64,000 bases of DNA from an uncultured Bacteroidia bacterium (GCA_943788195.1 CALSPH010000001.1:1375595-1439594), one strand, 5' to 3'; shown: positions 52,550 through 61,400, counted from the first letter of the stretch. Notes: generated from the letters alone by a model not told the origin. Translations and numbers: made by a program.

Positions 52550-53725
52550 TTGATTAATCAATTCAAATATTACACTCGAATTTTTAAATGGTCCCGCAAG
52601 GGAAGGGTTGGGCCTGCAAAAATTTTATTTTTCACGTACTCGAAAAATAGAAAATGGATTGATGGAAAGAACCGGAATATGTTTTCGTTTTTGTTAGAGC
52701 AAAAATATGGCAACCAAATGGCTGTTTTTGAGAGAGAAACAGGTGCACGGTATGTGGAGCAAATGGACAGCAAGAAAATCCACTATGTTGAATGGGATTA
52801 TATTGTGGTTAGTTTAAGGGCTAAACTCAATAGTATATTTGGGAAGGATAAAGAAGCCTGCTTAAACAAAGCATATGATCAATATTTTAAGCGCCTGTTA
52901 CATAAAACCAATCCCAAAGTGGTGCTTTTAGTTTGTTCCTATGACATTGCCCATAAACGACTCGCTTATCAGTGTAAGCAGCAAAAAATTACGGTAGTGG
53001 AGATACAACATGGAGTGATTAATAATTACGGTTATCAGAATGTGAAGAGTAAGGACTATGTGCCGGACTATTTTTTCTCATTTGGCTCATACTTTTCAAC
53101 TCAATTAAAATCGTTGAATATGTTTTCCGATGATCGTGTGATTGATACAGGATTCCCATTGATGGAACATTTAGCAGCTACTGAACCAGAGAAACTTGAT
53201 ATTGAAGTGAATGATCGACCTGTTTTACTTTTTACCACACGTTTAACCAGCATCGATTTATACATCCGGTTTATTGCTGAGGTAGAATCTCATTTAGACC
53301 CAAATTGGTTGATCTTCGTTAAACTACACCCTGCAGAAATGGCACATAGCCATCGGTATGAAGCAAAGCTCAAGGAGGACCGAACCATAATATTCAGTGA
53401 TGCAACGGTGAATACGTTCGATTTAATGAAGTACTCAACGGTCCATAGTACTATAAATTCTACTTCCTTTATGGAAAGCTTGTTTTTGGGTATTCCCAAT
53501 ATTTTTATTGATGACAAGGATAAAATCAATGAAATGGATGTGCATATTGATGGAACACTCATTACTAAAACAGATAATGCGAAAGAATTTGCAGATCGCT
53601 GCCGTTTGCTCTTGAAACAAATTGATATGCAAAGACCCAAGTTGGTTGATTTAAGTTCAAAATTTTATATGAAAAATTCCTTAGCATTGCAGCTTAAATG
53701 GATGGAGAAACTGCTGAATGAGTAG
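52550..53725 (+). CDS. GT-B-like capsular polysaccharide transferase
   Basis: A 391 aa protein starting with TTG 52550. The C-terminal half has motifs seen in Kdo/sialic acid and CDP-glycerol type transferases: VVEIQHGVINNYGY (residues 160-173), FVKLHPAE with the HP motif, and STINSTSFMESLFLGIPNIFID. The QHG, HP and S/T-rich motifs suggest a GT-B enzyme, possibly CMP-sugar-dependent, which would fit the KdsB-like neighbour; this is an inference without profile support. No membrane segment is seen. It overlaps the HAD gene by 8 bases. Confidence 0.65.
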   Translation: MINQFKYYTRIFKWSRKGRVGPAKILFFTYSKNRKWIDGKNRNMFSFLLEQKYGNQMAVFERETGARYVEQMDSKKIHYVEWDYIVVSLRAKLNSIFGKDKEACLNKAYDQYFKRLLHKTNPKVVLLVCSYDIAHKRLAYQCKQQKITVVEIQHGVINNYGYQNVKSKDYVPDYFFSFGSYFSTQLKSLNMFSDDRVIDTGFPLMEHLAATEPEKLDIEVNDRPVLLFTTRLTSIDLYIRFIAEVESHLDPNWLIFVKLHPAEMAHSHRYEAKLKEDRTIIFSDATVNTFDLMKYSTVHSTINSTSFMESLFLGIPNIFIDDKDKINEMDVHIDGTLITKTDNAKEFADRCRLLLKQIDMQRPKLVDLSSKFYMKNSLALQLKWMEKLLNE

Positions 53726-54353
53726 AGTGAAAGGTATATTGTTTGATTTTGACGGGGTGATTATTGAATCAAACTCAGTTCGAGAGTATGGATTTAGAAA
53801 GTCCTTAGAAGCTTACCCGAACGATCTCGTTGAAGATTTGGTTAATTACCACAATGCCAATGGCGGCCTATCTAGATATCACAAGTACGAATATTTTTTT
53901 ACTCAAATTTTAAGGCAAAAGGCCAAAGAAGGACAAGTAATGGAATTGGCAAACGCTTTTTCAGAAATTATGCGCAAAGAGCTAGGGAAAAAGAAATATT
54001 TAATAGCAGAAACAGTAGAATTTATTAAGCAAATTCATCAATCGATACCCCTTAAAATAGTCTCCGGATCTGATCAAGAAGAATTGCGGTTCTTATGCAA
54101 TAATCTTGAGGTAGACCAATACTTTAAGGCAATTTTCGGGTCACCAGTAGCTAAAACAGAGTTGGTTAGACGGATCATTGAGCAAGATGGCCATTCAGAT
54201 TTTTTATTGATCGGGGATAGTGTGAACGATTTTGAAGCTGCACGAGATAATGATATAGCCTTTGTCGGTTACAATAATTCATCTTTACGTGAATTAGGGA
54301 GTTACTATATTGATGATTATAATGTATTTACGAGTTGGTTAAATGAGCATTAA
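53718..54353 (+). CDS. HAD-superfamily phosphatase
   Basis: A 211 aa haloacid dehalogenase phosphatase of the beta-phosphoglucomutase-like group. The nucleophile motif is ILFDFDGVIIESNSV (residues 7-21), motif II is LKIVSGSDQEEL, motif III includes a Lys in SPVAKTELV, and motif IV is LLIGDSVNDFEAA. The insertion after motif I is a helical cap. In this operon it may dephosphorylate a sugar acid phosphate, as KdsC does in Kdo synthesis, although it is not a KdsC relative. It overlaps genes on both sides (8 and 11 bases). Confidence 0.88.
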   Translation: MSRVKGILFDFDGVIIESNSVREYGFRKSLEAYPNDLVEDLVNYHNANGGLSRYHKYEYFFTQILRQKAKEGQVMELANAFSEIMRKELGKKKYLIAETVEFIKQIHQSIPLKIVSGSDQEELRFLCNNLEVDQYFKAIFGSPVAKTELVRRIIEQDGHSDFLLIGDSVNDFEAARDNDIAFVGYNNSSLRELGSYYIDDYNVFTSWLNEH

Positions 54354-55491
54354 GAAAAAGATCAACTATTGGCGTAATTATTTACTTTATAGTAGGTATA
54401 AAAACAAGTATCCAGGCTTAGGGTCTAATTCTGCAGGTCAGCATGATAACCTTGATTTGGCCCTAAATTGGATTTTAAATACACATAAGGCGTCTAAAGA
54501 TAAAGGAGTTCCGGCAGTGTACCATTTAAGTTCTGCCATCTATCTTCAAAGTTATCGGGAAACCACGGGATACATTATTTGCACGCTCTTAGATTTACAT
54601 CAAAAATCTGCTGACCCTCTTTTGATAAAACATGCCATAGAAATGGCAGATTGGGAATTGTCTGTTCAAGACCCATCAGGTGGTTTTGGCGAAATTCATC
54701 CAGATGGTAAAGAGGTTTTAAAAGTTTTTAATACGGGTCAAATTATTTTTGGACTCTGCGATATTTATCAGCAAACTAAAGATAGAAAATACTTGGCTGC
54801 TGCGCAAAAAGCGGGCGATTGGCTTTGTGAAATTCAGGAGGCAGATGGAACATGGCAACAGCACACTACCTTAGGACCTAAATCATATCATTCTCGCGTA
54901 GCTTGGTCTTTATTAGAACTAGACGCTTGTGAGCCGAACAAGTTATACATGGAGAAAGCCAAAGCGAATTTAGATTGGGTTTTGTCTTGTTATCAAGCAA
55001 ATAATTATATCTCTAATACCTCATTGAACTATAAATCACCTTGGACACATCTCATCGCCTACACCATTCGTGGTTTGTATGAATCCGCCCAATTATTGAA
55101 TGATAATTATATGGAGGCCAAGGCCATTGCCACTTTGGATGAGATTATTAAAACCCATTCAGGCTCTCATAATCCATTAGTGAATGGTACTTTTAATGCA
55201 AACTGGCAGGGCGATGCAAATTATTCTTGCTTAACTGGGAATGCACAACTCGCAATTATAGCATATCGATATTATGCAAAAAGTAAAAATGCAATCTATC
55301 GACAATTTGCCGATGGACAAATGGAACTCTTGAATCAAATACAGATAAAAACTGGCCTCGCAACAGTTAAAGGAGGAATTACTGGGTCCATGCCGGTTTA
55401 CGGAGATTATTGTCCGCATCAAATACCAAATTGGGCTGTAAAATTTTATATTGATGCCTTGCTTTTACAAGAGCAGTGCAATGCTATTTAA
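54343..55491 (+). CDS. Alpha/alpha-toroid protein, polysaccharide-modifying or VpsJ-like
   Basis: A 382 aa protein without signal peptide. Repeated helical-hairpin blocks with aromatic and Gly residues (WELSVQDPSGGFGE, WLCEIQEADGTWQ, WVLSCYQANNYI, SCLTGNAQLAIIAYRYY) are typical of (alpha/alpha)6 or (alpha/alpha)7 toroids such as GH76/GH88-like hydrolases and the VpsJ-type exopolysaccharide proteins. No catalytic residues can be pointed to with certainty. Because it starts within the HAD gene and its neighbours synthesise polysaccharide, a role in trimming or sensing precursor sugars is plausible. It converges on a methyltransferase with 8 bases of overlap. Confidence 0.65.
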   Translation: MSIKKKINYWRNYLLYSRYKNKYPGLGSNSAGQHDNLDLALNWILNTHKASKDKGVPAVYHLSSAIYLQSYRETTGYIICTLLDLHQKSADPLLIKHAIEMADWELSVQDPSGGFGEIHPDGKEVLKVFNTGQIIFGLCDIYQQTKDRKYLAAAQKAGDWLCEIQEADGTWQQHTTLGPKSYHSRVAWSLLELDACEPNKLYMEKAKANLDWVLSCYQANNYISNTSLNYKSPWTHLIAYTIRGLYESAQLLNDNYMEAKAIATLDEIIKTHSGSHNPLVNGTFNANWQGDANYSCLTGNAQLAIIAYRYYAKSKNAIYRQFADGQMELLNQIQIKTGLATVKGGITGSMPVYGDYCPHQIPNWAVKFYIDALLLQEQCNAI

Positions 55492-56122
55492 CCGCTTCTA
55501 AAAAGAACATTTGCTCTGGTCGGTTGTCAATAATATCGATTTGTTCTAAACGGCTTTCCTGATATGCCATGTTCTCAATGACAGAAAATCCGCCTTCTTT
55601 AAACATCATTTCCAGTGTTTCATAATCATATACATACTTGCAATGCTTGTTGCCAACCGTTTCATATCCATAGAACCATGAATTGAATTTATCACCCATG
55701 CTTGCTCCAATAAACCGATCAGCTCCGTTGCTACTTTTTTGGTAAAAGAAATCCGTATTTCGCTCTACATAATATGTGGCAATGACTTTCAGGTCTTGAC
55801 TTGCAAACCGTGCTACTCCACCTTTTTTTAACGATCTATAAACATCATTGATGATATTTTGTCCAGTTCTGCGATCAAAGTAATTGATGGCAGAAATACA
55901 TACTACAGAGTCAACTGAATTTGATTTGAAAGGAATGGTTGATTTTTCTAAATCAATAACCATCTCCGCCTTGGGGTGTAAATCAATGTTGCAATATCCT
56001 GGGATATTAATATCACCTCCACACAAATTAATACGTGCATACTTTTTTGCAATACCTCCTTGCGCTAACTTGGATTTTAAAATGCAAAACTGTAGGTATA
56101 CTTTATAGAGAAGCGCTTTCAT
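55484..56122 (-). CDS. SAM-dependent methyltransferase
   Basis: A 212 aa class I methyltransferase of the type found in polysaccharide clusters. Motif I is weak (INLCGGDINIPGYCNIDL), the following strand is AEMVIDLEKSTIPF, and SVVCISAINYFDRRTGQNII and SLKKGGVARFASQDL resemble the conserved post-motifs of methyltransferase domain 11-like proteins. The second half contains the loop KHCKYVYDYETLEMMF. Substrate unknown. It is on the minus strand, downstream of the FkbM gene and overlapping it by 20 bases, so the two form a small operon opposite to the rest of the locus. Confidence 0.75.
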   Translation of the reverse strand: MKALLYKVYLQFCILKSKLAQGGIAKKYARINLCGGDINIPGYCNIDLHPKAEMVIDLEKSTIPFKSNSVDSVVCISAINYFDRRTGQNIINDVYRSLKKGGVARFASQDLKVIATYYVERNTDFFYQKSSNGADRFIGASMGDKFNSWFYGYETVGNKHCKYVYDYETLEMMFKEGGFSVIENMAYQESRLEQIDIIDNRPEQMFFLEAVK

Positions 56123-56810
56123 CGAGATAAAATGCAGTTGAAAAAGTTTTAAATAGTAATCGATATCCCAAAGGCGTGAGATATTTGTAAGAGGGTAGGT
56201 TGGCTAAATTGTCAACTTCAGCTTGGTCTTCAATTAAAATCAATTTGGGGCGATACTTCTCCCAATTGTTTGATTTTATGATATCTACGTCCAATCCTTC
56301 CACATCAATATCTAAAACATCAATAGGGCGGTTTAGGTTGCATGAATCGAGTAATTCAGCAAGCGTTTTAACTTCGACTTCTTTTTCCTCTATAAATGCA
56401 TTTCCTTCGGCAAATCGTTTTTCATAAAACTCTTTTGAAAACGTATTAATAGCCGGTTCTTCAAAACGATAAAATATCAATTTACCCGTTTCCAAACCAA
56501 CGCCTGAATTGATGTTAATGTCCTTGGGACGTTTTTGATTGAATAGTTGAATGGTTTCTGGATTGGCATCGATATTAACCCCAGACCAATTGTATTCTTT
56601 GTTAAGCAGGTAAGTATTGGAACCAACCAATGGATGATAGCATCCAACATCCACATAGCAGCCATTCTTTTTGCCTTTAAAAATTTTCTTTATGATTAGA
56701 TCCTCGCCTTCTCCAGCATAGGTTTTCTGTGCGGTTCCAAACTGATTTCTTTTGAAGTTATTCAATAAATTGAACAGGCTTTTAGGCAGAACCTCCTTGA
56801 ATTTTCCCAT
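56103..56810 (-). CDS. FkbM-family methyltransferase
   Basis: A 235 aa member of the FkbM family, O-methyltransferases that act on sugar hydroxyls or other acceptors. The block GCYVDVGCYHPLVGSNTYLL (residues 50-69) holds the SAM-binding motif, then WSGVNIDANPETIQLF, then VKTLAELLDSC, then the conserved DVLDIDVEGLDVDII acid cluster and KLILIEDQ. Motifs are complete. The N-terminus is basic and amphipathic. It is transcribed from a promoter box shared back to back with the next glycosyltransferase gene. The methylated sugar is unknown. Confidence 0.88.
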   Translation of the reverse strand: MGKFKEVLPKSLFNLLNNFKRNQFGTAQKTYAGEGEDLIIKKIFKGKKNGCYVDVGCYHPLVGSNTYLLNKEYNWSGVNIDANPETIQLFNQKRPKDININSGVGLETGKLIFYRFEEPAINTFSKEFYEKRFAEGNAFIEEKEVEVKTLAELLDSCNLNRPIDVLDIDVEGLDVDIIKSNNWEKYRPKLILIEDQAEVDNLANLPSYKYLTPLGYRLLFKTFSTAFYLDESASL

Positions 56811-56836
56811 CTTTAATGCTTACCTTCGCAAAGGTA
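56797..56836. promoter_or_regulatory. Overlapping divergent promoters inside an inverted repeat
   Basis: TACCTTCGCAAAGGTA (56821-56836) is a near-palindrome: plus strand TACCTTCG (with TTG at 56797-56799, 21 bases upstream) serves the GT4 gene at 56850, and minus strand TACCTTTG serves the FkbM gene. The two boxes abut exactly. Confidence 0.6.
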
Positions 56837-56849
56837 ACAAATAATTCTA

Positions 56850-58055
56850 TTGAAAATAGTATTCACATTCGGTGGCACTCCGCACTATTACAATAAAATC
56901 CTCAATTTAATTCATAACAAAGAGGGCTACGAAATTGCCCTTATTTCCCCGGAAAAGAAGAGCAATACCATAGGTGCTGGTGTTTTTCAAACATCCGATG
57001 GGATTGATTTTGAACACATCCCATTACTTGAGTATAAAACATGGTATGGCAAGCCTTTTTTTAAAGATTACTATCAAACCTTGAAACAGCTTAAACCAGA
57101 TATCCTGGTCATAGGTTGGCCTTATTTTATCAACTTATTGCTACATAAAAAAGCGGTTAAAAAACTTAAAGAATCTGGGGTTCAGGTCATCGTAAAAGAA
57201 ATTCCATTTTCAATTCCAAACTATAAAGAGAGTTTAGCCTCATTTCGTTTAAATACATCATTTTATCAACGTCAAGAGCGCATTTTTAAAAGTAATTTTT
57301 ATTTCTTCCTCAATAAGTGGATACGCAAAATGGCTTTTAAAAATATCATTGATGGAGCTGTAGTGTACATTGAGAAAGGCAAAGAAATTCTTCATTCATA
57401 TGGCCTGGATAAGCATAAGATAACCGTGACGTATAATTCGATTGTAACCAAAGATATATTTGAAACCATTGACCAACTAAATGCGGAAGGATTGCAAATT
57501 GACACCATGCGAGAAGAGCATCACTTGCTGCATGTGGGCCGATTGGTTAAATGGAAGCGTGTGGATTTATTGATTGAGGCAGTGGCTAAACTCAAGCAGG
57601 AATATCCTAAAGTGCAATTGTCTGTGGTGGGGGCAGGGCCAGAATTGGAGTCGTTGAAAGAGCAGGTAGAAAAACTTGGATTGCAAGAGTGCATTCATTT
57701 CAAAGGGGCCGTTTATGATTCAAAAGAACTGGCAAAATGTTTTATGAAAGCACAAGTGTATGTATTAGCTGGAATGGGTGGTTTATCCATTAATGAAGCG
57801 ATGTGCTATAGTTTGCCGATCGTATGTTCGGTTTGTGATGGTACAGAAAAGCACTTGGTGTATGAAAATAAGAATGGCCACTTTTTTGAGACGGACAATG
57901 TCCAATCTTTAACAAAGACCTTATCAAAAATGCTAAGCGATAAACAAACCTGCGTGAACATGGGTAAGGAATCTTTACGTATCGTTGAATCAAAGATCAA
58001 TGAAGAGGTTGTAGTTAACGCCTATTTAGATTGTTTTAATCAACTAAAAGGCTAG
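56850..58055 (+). CDS. Family 4 glycosyltransferase
   Basis: A 401 aa GT-B retaining glycosyltransferase starting at TTG 56850. N-terminal acceptor domain: KIVFTFGGTPHYYNKILNLI; donor domain: LLHVGRLVKWKRVDLLIEAV, VQLSVVGAGPELESLKEQV, HFKGAVYDSKELAKCFMKA and the nucleotide-sugar motif MGGLSINEAMCYSLPIVC. A Glu in INEAM corresponds to the EX7E motif of GT4. It probably adds one sugar to the polysaccharide repeat, in the cytoplasm. The promoter is shared back to back with the FkbM gene. Confidence 0.9.
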   Translation: MKIVFTFGGTPHYYNKILNLIHNKEGYEIALISPEKKSNTIGAGVFQTSDGIDFEHIPLLEYKTWYGKPFFKDYYQTLKQLKPDILVIGWPYFINLLLHKKAVKKLKESGVQVIVKEIPFSIPNYKESLASFRLNTSFYQRQERIFKSNFYFFLNKWIRKMAFKNIIDGAVVYIEKGKEILHSYGLDKHKITVTYNSIVTKDIFETIDQLNAEGLQIDTMREEHHLLHVGRLVKWKRVDLLIEAVAKLKQEYPKVQLSVVGAGPELESLKEQVEKLGLQECIHFKGAVYDSKELAKCFMKAQVYVLAGMGGLSINEAMCYSLPIVCSVCDGTEKHLVYENKNGHFFETDNVQSLTKTLSKMLSDKQTCVNMGKESLRIVESKINEEVVVNAYLDCFNQLKG

Positions 58056-58073
58056 AATGTCGGTCCTAATTAA

Positions 58074-58081
58074 TATTTTCG
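58074..58081 (+). promoter_or_regulatory. Weak promoter box of the second FkbM gene
   Basis: TATTTTCG at 58074-58081 differs by one base from TAnnTTTG and precedes the ATG at 58093 by 11 bases. Confidence 0.35.
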
Positions 58082-58092
58082 CGTACTAAGGA

Positions 58093-58905
58093 ATGAACAT
58101 AAAGATTATCATACAAGTTTGCTTTAAGGGACTTTATCAATTCTTTACGAATAAGCACTTTAGGAGGTTTCTTCAGCTCTTATTTCGCTTTGGCAATGTG
58201 AATCAAAGATATCAAGAAAAGAAAGTTACTGTTAACGGCTTAACCTTATCCATTCCTGATGGCTTGTCATTTGCATGGCAATATTATGAAATCTTCTATA
58301 AGCAGTATTATCGTTTTACAACTTCTAAAGATGCTCCTAGAATCATAGATTGCGGTGCAAATGTGGGATTAAGTTGTTTGTATTATTTGAAGGATTATCC
58401 CAAAGCAAAGATTACAGCTTTTGAGGCAAGTCCTTACATCGCTGAATTTTTAAAAACCAATTTAGAAACCAATGGCGCTCAAAACATTGAGACTGTAATC
58501 GCTGCTGTCTGGACCCATAACAACGGACTTAAACTGAATGAGGACAAATCAGATAATAGCGCAATCAGTGAAACAGGAGGCATTGATGTCCCATCAATCA
58601 GCCTAAAAGAATATCTCGAAAAGGAAAATGAAGTTGATTTCTTGAAAATGGATATTGAGGGTGCTGAAATTGACGTAATTAAGGACATTAAAGATCAATT
58701 GCACAAGATTGACCGATTCTTTATTGAGTACCATTCTTATATTTCGGGTAAGCAAGAGCTTTCGGTCATATTGCATATTTTAGAAGAATCAGGTTTTAGA
58801 TACCACCTAGAGAATGCACGGAATCAAAGTGCTCCTTTTGAGGGGGTGAAAAGAACAAGTGACATGGATTTACAGATCAATATTTTTGCATGGCGCAACC
58901 CATAA
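58093..58905 (+). CDS. FkbM-family methyltransferase
   Basis: A 270 aa FkbM-family methyltransferase, different in sequence from the one at 56103-56810. SAM-binding motif PRIIDCGANVGLSCLYYL, then AKITAFEASPYIAEFLKTNL, then VPSISLKEYLEKENEVDFLKMDIEGAEIDVI, the acidic block used by the family, and IEYHSYI. The enzyme should act on a sugar or glycolipid. It overlaps the following glycosyltransferase gene by 16 bases. Confidence 0.9.
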   Translation: MNIKIIIQVCFKGLYQFFTNKHFRRFLQLLFRFGNVNQRYQEKKVTVNGLTLSIPDGLSFAWQYYEIFYKQYYRFTTSKDAPRIIDCGANVGLSCLYYLKDYPKAKITAFEASPYIAEFLKTNLETNGAQNIETVIAAVWTHNNGLKLNEDKSDNSAISETGGIDVPSISLKEYLEKENEVDFLKMDIEGAEIDVIKDIKDQLHKIDRFFIEYHSYISGKQELSVILHILEESGFRYHLENARNQSAPFEGVKRTSDMDLQINIFAWRNP

Positions 58906-60038
58906 AAGTACTTCATATAAACACGTGGGGCACTGGTGGGGCTGGTGTTGCCTGCAAACGAATCAGCAAGAGTTTAAATGATGCTGGGGTAGATTCTAAG
59001 GTGCTATTTCTAAAGAATGAGATAGAAACCAAGGAGTGGAAGTCATTTGCTAAAATTGAAAATGGACTCATGCTGTTCCTTAAAACCCAAATTTTACGGG
59101 GCCTATCCTTTCTGCCCACTTTAGGTAAACCAGTCATTTATAACAATACGCTTTACAGTCCTTTTGATGTCATGAAACACCCTTTTTTTAAAGAGGCAGA
59201 TGTCATCCATGTACATTGGGTCTCTAAGTTTATGAATTGGGAATCGGTTATTTCAAAAAGTGGAAAACCCATCATTCTAACTATGCATGACATGTATCCA
59301 TTTACAGGGTTTTATCATTACTTAACTGGCCTCGATTGGAATCGATATAAAAGAGTAATTACTAGACGTAAAAAGAAATTAAAATCACTTTATCATAAAA
59401 ATGTAATCGCCACAGCACCTTCAAAATGGCTGACAAAGTTGGCGAATGAAAGTGAAGTTTTTAAAAACGAAGCGGTTTGTATTCCGAATTGTATTGATAC
59501 CTCTGTATTTAAATCGCTAAAACGCGAAGCAAATTCGGTTTATAGAATTCTGTTTGTTGCTGAGAATATAAATGAAGAGCGCAAAGGGTTTAAATTATTG
59601 CTCGAAGCATTAGAAAAATTGTCCAAAGAATTGGATTATGAACTACTCATTCTTGGCAAAGGGTCTTTTGAGATACCTAAATCAAAAAAGTTGGGTTTTA
59701 TTACAGACCCAAATGAGTTGGTGCGCATTTATAATCAAGCAGATGTATTTGTAACTCCTAGTTTGGAAGATAACTTGCCGAATACAGTTTTAGAGTCTTT
59801 AAGCTGTGGCACCCCAGTACTTGGTTTTAATATAGGTGGTATCCCTGATATGGTTAGACATACGGAAAACGGCTATTTAGTTGAAGAGAAAACATCAGAA
59901 GCTATCGTAGAGGGTTTACTTTGGTTGAAAGAAAACAGGTTACCCACCGATGTTGTCGCTTCAATTATTGAAGAGAAATTCAGCAATAGGATTTGTTCAA
60001 GAAACTATATCCAGCTATATAATACCTTGTTAAGCTAA
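58890..60038 (+). CDS. Family 4 glycosyltransferase
   Basis: A 382 aa GT-B enzyme: VLHINTWGTGGAGVACKRIS (residues 7-26, the Gly loop near the N-terminus), VIHVHWVSKFMNW, then the donor domain with RILFVAENINEERKGFKLLLEAL, LLILGKG, GFITDPNELVRIYNQADVFVTPSLEDNLPNTVLESLSCGTPVL. The EDNLPNTVLE motif holds the nucleotide-binding Glu. This is the last gene of the polysaccharide locus. It begins inside the FkbM gene and is probably coexpressed. Confidence 0.9.
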   Translation: MAQPIKVLHINTWGTGGAGVACKRISKSLNDAGVDSKVLFLKNEIETKEWKSFAKIENGLMLFLKTQILRGLSFLPTLGKPVIYNNTLYSPFDVMKHPFFKEADVIHVHWVSKFMNWESVISKSGKPIILTMHDMYPFTGFYHYLTGLDWNRYKRVITRRKKKLKSLYHKNVIATAPSKWLTKLANESEVFKNEAVCIPNCIDTSVFKSLKREANSVYRILFVAENINEERKGFKLLLEALEKLSKELDYELLILGKGSFEIPKSKKLGFITDPNELVRIYNQADVFVTPSLEDNLPNTVLESLSCGTPVLGFNIGGIPDMVRHTENGYLVEEKTSEAIVEGLLWLKENRLPTDVVASIIEEKFSNRICSRNYIQLYNTLLS

Positions 60039-60077
60039 ACTTAGGCAGTGCTTTGTAATTTGTCAGGCGTTAAATAG

Positions 60078-60106
60078 TTGTTTTACAGTCATTTTTCTTA
60101 AGTTTG
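60078..60106 (+). promoter_or_regulatory. Promoter of the chromate-transporter gene
   Basis: TTG at 60078-60080 and TAAGTTTG at 60099-60106, spaced 18 bases, give a full Bacteroidota promoter 22 bases before the TTG start at 60129. Confidence 0.55.
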
Positions 60107-60128
60107 TTCAGAGCAGCAAAGGTTCAAT

Positions 60129-61376
60129 TTGAGTAAGTCCTCCAACATAAGAAAATTTAAGCAATCACTTTTTTTACGAGATGTTTTAATTCTTAGTTTA
60201 ACGGCTTTTGGCGGTCCACAGGTTCACTTTATACAGTTTATTCGAAGGTTTTGTGAACAACGAAGATATGTGAGTAAAGAAGAATTGATTGAGCTATATA
60301 GCTTCTGCCAGATTCTACCGGGTCCAACATCCACACAAACCATCACCACTTTAGGCTTTAAATTAGGAAGCTATCCGCTCGCTATCCTTACCATACTGAT
60401 TTGGATTCTACCTGCAACTATTCTCATGTCCATTTTTGTGTTGGCGTATTCATGGATGCAAGCATCTGATCTTTTGTTTATGTTCAAGTTTGTGCCTGCT
60501 ATGGCTGTTGGTTTTTTATTTGGTGCTGGATTTAAAATGATTCCTTTAATCAAGAAGCAATTGGGGTTCTATATTATATGCGGTCTAGCTTGTTTAGCTG
60601 TAGTTTTAAATCATTGGTACGCAATCAATGCATTTACAAGCAGTATTATTCTGCCGCTAATACTGTTTGTCTCAGCTTATATCTCACAGAAATACATCAA
60701 TAGAGACTTTATCTCCTTGGATAAACCTTTGGGTAAGGTCAATTATAAACATCTGGTCATTATTGGCTTAATTTTCTTTGCCTTTGTAATCGTGGGAAAT
60801 GCTTTTCGAATTAAAGAAGTATTGCTTTTTGAAAACACGTTTCGAATGGGGAGTTTAGTTTTTGGGGGAGGGCAGGTTCTGGTGCCAATGATGGAGGCTC
60901 AATTTGTACATGCAAAAGGATACCTAACCGCAACTGAATTTGCGAACGGATATGGTTTGTTACAAGCAGTACCTGGTCCAGTTTTTAGCTTTTCTACATT
61001 TGTGAATGGCATGGCTTTGCAAGAGAAAGGACCGATGTTTCAGCTTTTGGGCTGTGCAATTGGTTCTATTGGTATTTTTTTACCCGGTTTACTAATAATG
61101 TTTTTTGTGTATCCTATTTGGGGCAGAATCAAATCGTATCCCATCATCCAACGATCTATGGACGGCATAGTAGCTGCGGCTGTAGGATTAATTATCGCAT
61201 CCGCCATAATTATTTTCTTTAAGTTATTTGCTCCTGACCAAATCGATATGGGGCAATTTCAATCTTATCTGCCGAGTCTTATTACCATGTTGATTACAAT
61301 TGGTTTAGTGGTCTATTCCAAGCTTCCCAGTCCGTTTATCGTCATTTTGACCATTTTGGCTGGTTTCTTGCTTTAA
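60129..61376 (+). CDS. chrA: Chromate transporter (CHR family), two-domain form
   Basis: A 415 aa inner membrane protein of the CHR family, with two homologous halves of about six helices (residues 1-190 and 215-415). The halves share motifs: FGGP at about 24-27 and GGGQ near 249, and PGPTSTQ (about 62-68) and PGPVFSF. CHR proteins export chromate by proton antiport; members in organisms without chromate stress may carry other oxyanions, so the symbol is family-based. The start is TTG 60129, upstream of LFLRDVLILSL. It follows the polysaccharide locus but is likely unrelated to it. Confidence 0.88.
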   Translation: MSKSSNIRKFKQSLFLRDVLILSLTAFGGPQVHFIQFIRRFCEQRRYVSKEELIELYSFCQILPGPTSTQTITTLGFKLGSYPLAILTILIWILPATILMSIFVLAYSWMQASDLLFMFKFVPAMAVGFLFGAGFKMIPLIKKQLGFYIICGLACLAVVLNHWYAINAFTSSIILPLILFVSAYISQKYINRDFISLDKPLGKVNYKHLVIIGLIFFAFVIVGNAFRIKEVLLFENTFRMGSLVFGGGQVLVPMMEAQFVHAKGYLTATEFANGYGLLQAVPGPVFSFSTFVNGMALQEKGPMFQLLGCAIGSIGIFLPGLLIMFFVYPIWGRIKSYPIIQRSMDGIVAAAVGLIIASAIIIFFKLFAPDQIDMGQFQSYLPSLITMLITIGLVVYSKLPSPFIVILTILAGFLL

Positions 61377-61392
61377 ACATGATTTAAAGATT

Positions 61393-61400
61393 TACTTTTG
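61393..61400 (+). promoter_or_regulatory. Promoter -7 box of the 61411 gene
   Basis: TACTTTTG, ten bases before the ATG at 61411, with a TTG at 61368-61370. Confidence 0.5.
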
